A stretch of DNA of 64,000 nt, from contig NW_005179008.1 of NCBI RefSeq assembly GCF_000350225.1, positions 124,001 through 188,000 of the forward strand. The letters are read 5' to 3'. Made by a program: the position numbers and the translations under genes. The DNA comes from Chondrus crispus (Eukaryota; Rhodophyta; Florideophyceae; Gigartinales; Gigartinaceae). Of this stretch, positions 59,933 to 64,000 are shown in pieces. The notes under the pieces are model-generated. The model did not search any database and was not told the DNA's origin. It worked only from the letters and a program-made list of their open reading frames with translations. The stretch's first letter is position 1; the number at the start of each line of letters is the position of its first letter.

Positions 59933-60229
59933 TCAGAGTAGAATTATCCAAACGTCGTCCGTATCTCTCAGCCAGAGATTGCGATGACTTCCTGGAACGC
60001 CATTACGTAGGCGAATTGAACCCGCAATCGATGACGAATACGGTCCAAGGGGTGGATCCTGGACATTTCTGCAAATTTTATACGTAAATTCAGGAACTCT
60101 GCGTACCAACCAGAGCTCTTTATACTTGACAAAGAGATGCTGATTCCAGCCCGCGTCAAGCACCACATTGCCCCTCTCATGCGATAGTTGAGTGAATTTG
60201 CACTTGCATAGATACACAGAGTTTGTCAT
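59933..60229 (-). CDS. Small hypothetical protein
   Basis: A 98-codon frame from a true ATG at 60229 (MTNSVYLCKCKFTQLSHERG) lies head-to-head with the TBC gene across 126 bp. It has aromatic and basic content like a folded protein, but no family is recognised and chance is possible. Confidence 0.3.
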   Translation of the reverse strand: MTNSVYLCKCKFTQLSHERGNVVLDAGWNQHLFVKYKELWLVRRVPEFTYKICRNVQDPPLGPYSSSIAGSIRLRNGVPGSHRNLWLRDTDDVWIILL

Positions 60230-60355
60230 CTTCAACTTTCATTCTGCATCACCGTCTACAAAGCATCCTGCGGCTCCGACAGATACAGGAAATGATTTCA
60301 AACCTCTTGCTGCTTTGGCGATCCTGAACTCCTCGTGAAGGAATCATTTCGAGTC

Positions 60356-62422
60356 ATGGCTTTGGATTCTCAAAGCACGACGGCAGAAACTGAACGCTTG
60401 ATATCTGACCAAGAATTGAGCAAGTCGAAAGTTACTGCGCATGGAAATTCAGCCACAGGAATGTCCCGGACGTCAGCCTCTCAGGACACACCCCCGGAAT
60501 TTAAAGGCGAGACAAGCGGAAGTGGACATCATTCGAGAAAAAGGATTATTCACTTTAGCTCTCTCAGCGTTGATTATCGTCGCTTTAGTGATAAGGACCC
60601 CATCGCAGGCTCGGCGCAAATATCGGAGACGGATATGGGCGAAGAGAATGACTTCTGGAATATAGATGTCGACCTAATTTGGAAGCCTCGAGGTCAAACG
60701 GGGAGCAAAACTGACTCACGAGCTGAAATTACCCATCGTTCACCAGTGGAGGTATCTGTGGACGATTTATTAACTGTACGGATATGCGTTAGTTCAAACC
60801 CAGCGTGCGTAACCATCCACATGCGAGGAGGGAAACCGTTCGGGGAGTTTCTTTTCCCAAATGGTCCGGACGCCGCAATGTCCTTCATCACTGCTCTTCA
60901 AGTACACGTGAACACTTCGCTCCTCCAGGACGAAAATAAACCCGGTAGACTTTATGTTGTGGAGAAGAGGCACCGAATGAGAAGGGTAGCACCATCTCTA
61001 ACATCCCTTCCCGCAGAACAAAACAGGTTGGATGAAGATTTTTCAAATTTGCTGGATAATCTATCTTTGCATGATCCCGGTCATTCTCCGCGCCGCAATG
61101 CCCGGGCGGCAAGAGCCACTCGACGTGGTAGAACGTCGGCTCCGGATAGCAAGGATTTCGGAATGATGCTTCTATCGCAATTTGCGAAAGTAACACAAGC
61201 CGCACGGGAGGTCGGAGAAGACATATCGATGCTTCTTGACGAGAGAAAAAGACAAGCAGAAGCCGATCGTAAAGAAAGGGAACGAGCAGCTCGACGTCGT
61301 GCTTTGGATATTTATACTGATATAGTCGCCAGCACTGACGTGGAAGGGGAGCTTCCTCCTCGCTTATGTCTGGACGAAAAGCGAGGTTTACCAGTGAGCA
61401 AACAAGTATGGGAACAGTCTTTTGATGACTCTGGGGCCTTGTCAGATGCAGTAGTGATGAAGCAAGCGGTTTTTGCTGGTGGCGTAGAAAGGAATGCTCG
61501 CAAACTGATTTGGCCTTTCCTTCTTGGGTGTTACCCGTGGATATCTACGCGTGCCGAGCGCAATCAAATTAAGGTTCAGCACGAAGAACAGTATGAAGCG
61601 CTAAAGGAGAAATGGAATTCCTTGCACACCGCTGCAAAAGATGAGGACGTTGCCTCACAGGCGACGATACCCAATGCTGAAACAATGGACCGCAGGAAAA
61701 GGGTGAGCAAAGCACATGCCGATTACTTAGAAACAAATGAGCAAATTGCGAAAGATATTGTGAGAACTGATCGACATGTGGATTTGTATATGCAGGAAAA
61801 TGCTCCAGCGACAGATGGTCTGGGAATCATCCTAAACGTTTATGCAACTTACGATAGCAGGATTACATACTGCCAGGGCATGTCTGATTTTTTGTCACCA
61901 ATTGTACATGTGCTGGGGGTCGAAGAAGAAGCCCTCGCGTTTTGGTGTTTTGAGGCTTTGATGCGTCGTATTGAAGGCAATTTCCGCGTTGATCAAAGCG
62001 GAATGCGAAAACAGCTCTCACAGTTGCGTAATCTTGTGGAAATTGCAGACGAAGAGTTGGCAGCGTTTTTTGAGGATTCCGACCCGGACTACTACAGTTG
62101 CTTTCGCTGGATTGTGGTTCGTTTTAAGAGAGAACTGCCTTTCGAGTCAACAGCACGGTTGTGGGAGGTGATTTGGACACGTCAAGTTGCCGATGACGAC
62201 TTCCATATATTCATTGCTGCAGCTCTTCTCATAGCACATCGGAGACAATTGCTGGCTCGGCCAAAGGGTGCCTTTGACTGTTTGCTCCGATACATTAACG
62301 ACATGAGTATGCGCATTGATGTAGACTTTGCTTTACGTGAGGGAGAGTTGTGTTTCCGAACTTATGGAAAACTCATACCTTCAATGGATACCAATGCAGC
62401 TGCAATCGGAGCAAATTCATAA
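60356..62422 (+). CDS. TBC-domain Rab GTPase-activating protein (TBC1D15/GYP7 type)
   Basis: TBC proteins accelerate GTP hydrolysis by Rab GTPases using an Arg finger and a Gln finger. The 688-residue product has an N-terminal lipid- or Rab-binding-like region (residues 130-225; VTIHMRGGKPFGEFLFPNG), a coiled basic linker, and the TBC domain from about residue 370 to 660. The Arg finger lies in IVRTDRHVDLY and the Gln finger in YCQGMSDFL. The domain starts NARKLIWPFLLGCYPW, typical of the TBC1D15/GYP7 group, which acts on Rab7-type GTPases. The first in-frame ATG is used. It converges with frataxin with only 40 bp between the stop codons. Confidence 0.92.
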   Translation: MALDSQSTTAETERLISDQELSKSKVTAHGNSATGMSRTSASQDTPPEFKGETSGSGHHSRKRIIHFSSLSVDYRRFSDKDPIAGSAQISETDMGEENDFWNIDVDLIWKPRGQTGSKTDSRAEITHRSPVEVSVDDLLTVRICVSSNPACVTIHMRGGKPFGEFLFPNGPDAAMSFITALQVHVNTSLLQDENKPGRLYVVEKRHRMRRVAPSLTSLPAEQNRLDEDFSNLLDNLSLHDPGHSPRRNARAARATRRGRTSAPDSKDFGMMLLSQFAKVTQAAREVGEDISMLLDERKRQAEADRKERERAARRRALDIYTDIVASTDVEGELPPRLCLDEKRGLPVSKQVWEQSFDDSGALSDAVVMKQAVFAGGVERNARKLIWPFLLGCYPWISTRAERNQIKVQHEEQYEALKEKWNSLHTAAKDEDVASQATIPNAETMDRRKRVSKAHADYLETNEQIAKDIVRTDRHVDLYMQENAPATDGLGIILNVYATYDSRITYCQGMSDFLSPIVHVLGVEEEALAFWCFEALMRRIEGNFRVDQSGMRKQLSQLRNLVEIADEELAAFFEDSDPDYYSCFRWIVVRFKRELPFESTARLWEVIWTRQVADDDFHIFIAAALLIAHRRQLLARPKGAFDCLLRYINDMSMRIDVDFALREGELCFRTYGKLIPSMDTNAAAIGANS

Positions 62423-62462
62423 TGCGCAGAACCAGTGGTTGTCAAATTCATAACACGTGCGA

Positions 62463-63092
62463 CTACATGTCTAGAACGGTATCGCCGAAGTGGATAGACA
62501 CAGGTTCGCCAAATATGTTTGTGAACTCTTCTGATAACTTCTCAGATAAAGAGTGGCCATCACGAGTACTGGTCCAATGCTTGTTTGTCGGATTCCATGC
62601 ATATCTCCAAGGACCAGATACTGGTGAGCTCATCCAAATCTGGCGGTTTGGCGTCTGTGTGTTGAGCACATATGTGCCCGCTGACCCAAATAAAATTGTG
62701 AGTACTCCCTGACCAAACTCGACGTCGAAACCTTCAAGGCCGCTCTCCGTTCTGTTGCCAATATCGGAGGCGACATCGGATATATATTCCAGACATGCTT
62801 CTGCCAAATTGGTAAATTCATGGGCAGGCCACTCTTCCCCCATGGTCGCGTCTCGCGCATCGACTTGCGACGAAAAGGATCGCGTATGATCTGGATATGA
62901 TACGTGGGCTAGTCGTTGTCGGGCATGAGATTGCATTCCTCGAGATGTTAGGAATAGGCACTCCAGGGGTTTGGCAGAGTACTTCGGGGCAAAGAAAGAC
63001 TGAGGTAAGGATGATCGATAGACAGTCCGGGAAATTTCAACTGCCCTGCTCTGAAGAGCTTTTGTAACTCGCTGAATGATCCTGACCTGCAT
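62463..63092 (-). CDS. FXN: Frataxin, mitochondrial
   Basis: Frataxin promotes iron-sulfur cluster assembly in the mitochondrial matrix. The 209-residue precursor has a basic leader (MQVRIIQRVTKALQSRAVEI) of about 75 residues and a frataxin fold from about residue 85. An acidic helix (EFTNLAEACLEYISDVASD) is followed by DVEFGQGVLTILFG, the sheet signature TYVLNTQTPNRQIWMSSPVS with GPWRYAW, and a final helix HSLSEKLSEEFTNIFG. The NRQIWMSSPVSGP block is the invariant core of the family. Start is the first ATG. Confidence 0.94.
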   Translation of the reverse strand: MQVRIIQRVTKALQSRAVEISRTVYRSSLPQSFFAPKYSAKPLECLFLTSRGMQSHARQRLAHVSYPDHTRSFSSQVDARDATMGEEWPAHEFTNLAEACLEYISDVASDIGNRTESGLEGFDVEFGQGVLTILFGSAGTYVLNTQTPNRQIWMSSPVSGPWRYAWNPTNKHWTSTRDGHSLSEKLSEEFTNIFGEPVSIHFGDTVLDM

Positions 63093-63659
63093 ATTGAAGG
63101 TCGATTTAGCTGCTTGTGTCTAAATACTCTCATCCGTCCATGAATATGGGTCGGTAGTGAATGTTCTTCCGATGATTAGCGGGTTGACAGAGTGCGGCTC
63201 CACTGGAAGTTCGACGAGGCGCCACGGTAGATCTGTTTACGCGTGTCTGCGCACAGCTGGGGTCTACCCTTGGTACACTCTACTGTACCGAAATTTGTGA
63301 AGAGTAGCAGTGACGTTGCGCTGGGCGTTGCGCTGTTATGTTGCACGAGCGGATCCTCTCCAAGGAACTGGCGGTACCCAAGGGTACAGATCCAAGCCAT
63401 TTGCGGTCTGCTTGGCGATACAGTGCGTGTACTGTAAATCTATTGAGAATTAGAGCAATAGAGGTACCCAATAAAAATTAAGCACTTGGCCAGAAAGTTT
63501 TGACTTGAGAAGCGAATACTGTCACTGCGTAAAGCCCTGAAGGGTACAGTATCTTAGAGATGCAAACCTCATATGATCAGACCTCATAATGCTGTACCCA
63601 AGGGTACAGCATGGGACGACACGTGCCATCTTGTGTAGGCTTCTCTGCCAGCACTCAAG
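63093..63659. other. Intergenic stretch with repeated GTACCCAAGGGTAC-type palindromes
   Basis: Three copies or close variants of a CCCAAGGG-core palindrome occur: near 63264-63274, 63373-63387 and 63593-63609. CTACTGTAC and TACAGTA words lie between them. No gene is supported. Confidence 0.5.
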
Positions 63660-64000
63660 TCAACCCGCAGGCTGTTCATGAGTGGAGTCACATGACTCAT
63701 GCTTTTGATTCTCCTGATCCGTATCTTCGTCCGCAGCAGCATTACTGCTGGATGCTGCGTGCTGGAACAACTCATCGTTGCCGCTGACGTCACCACCGCT
63801 ACTCTGGCTATCGCCACCACGCACTTCTTGCCATCTTCTTCTCCACTTGAAGACCGGCCCAACGACGAGTGGAGATAGGAGCGTCGGAATTACCACACCC
63901 CACGTCGTAGCCGCGTATATCCTATCACTCAACAACCCAGCAGCCCTCGCCTGCGACGCGATCAAGAATCCAAATTCTCCCCTTCCAAGCATGGCTACTC
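63660..64000 (-). CDS. Cation/proton antiporter C-terminus, truncated by window edge
   Basis: The frame is open at base 64000; the part in the window is about 113 residues. It starts VAMLGRGEFGFLIASQARAA, the conserved GRGEFGF helix of the CPA2/KefB-type monovalent cation/proton antiporters. One more membrane span follows (TTWGVVIPTLLSPLVVGPVF). The last 60 residues are a hydrophilic Ser/Asp/Glu/His-rich cytosolic tail with no RCK/TrkA-N domain. The missing upstream part should hold the remaining membrane segments. Organelle and ion cannot be told from this piece. Confidence 0.75.
   Translation of the reverse strand, partial: VAMLGRGEFGFLIASQARAAGLLSDRIYAATTWGVVIPTLLSPLVVGPVFKWRRRWQEVRGGDSQSSGGDVSGNDELFQHAASSSNAAADEDTDQENQKHESCDSTHEQPAG

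Noticed and set aside
1..64000. tRNA, rRNA and CRISPR features
   Set aside because: Reading both strands for T-loop-like words, rRNA segments and regularly spaced direct repeats gave nothing convincing; a covariance-model scan would be decisive.

Overview
The window looks like nuclear DNA of a red alga, most likely a florideophyte of the Chondrus type. Three things point there. Gene-dense islands of mostly single-exon genes alternate with repeat-rich deserts. Several plastid proteins open with a short transit peptide carrying a phenylalanine in the first residues (MAFV, MISF, MAPAF). The gene set mixes plant-lineage families (DUF1995, phytyl ester synthase, CCT domain) with general eukaryotic ones. 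The species call is inference; no organelle or rRNA gene is present to settle it.

Positions 1-10,300 are a repeat block. A gag-like reading frame runs off the left edge on the minus strand (1-1129), behind a candidate primer-binding site and LTR (about 1221-2037). A degenerate 158-bp tandem duplication, a Ser/Pro-rich minus-strand frame and other repeats follow. A frameshifted Ty1/copia reverse transcriptase-RNase H remnant lies at 5491-7651 with a mutated RT active site, then an unidentified minus-strand frame and a 33-bp minisatellite.

Positions 10,300-45,500 are a gene island: DNA ligase IV, ribosomal protein eL29 (three exons), the SMC5/6 subunit NSE4, a plastid ABM-like protein, biotin synthase, cyclophilin H, a coiled-coil membrane protein, a DUF1995 protein, an ER lysophosphatidate acyltransferase, phosphoglucomutase, two orphan nuclear-looking proteins, a three-domain phytyl-ester-synthase-like fusion, a CCT-domain protein, an unidentified multi-exon gene, a BORCS5-like protein and a 1039-residue orphan. 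Neighbours are typically arranged head-to-head or tail-to-tail with short spacers; there are no operons.

Positions 45,500-49,990 are a desert holding a 100-N assembly gap, short tandem repeats, perfect hairpins and a MITE flanked by TTA. Positions 50,000-64,000 return to genes: a small plastid protein, a Sec23/Sec24-family coat protein, RAD51D, a ROK sugar kinase, a two-exon phosphomannomutase with a pogo/Tigger-like MITE (TA duplication, CAGT ends) in its upstream region, a TBC Rab-GAP, frataxin and the C-terminal end of a cation/proton antiporter cut by the right edge.

Functional themes are double-strand-break repair (LIG4, RAD51D, NSE4), plastid lipid and cofactor metabolism, sugar-phosphate interconversion (PGM, PMM, ROK kinase) and membrane traffic (Sec23/24, TBC, BORCS5-like). 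These are independent neighbours, not one pathway. Recurrent non-coding signals are the palindrome TACACGTGTA between divergent genes, a GTACCCAAGGGTAC palindrome near frataxin, and clusters of near-perfect hairpins.
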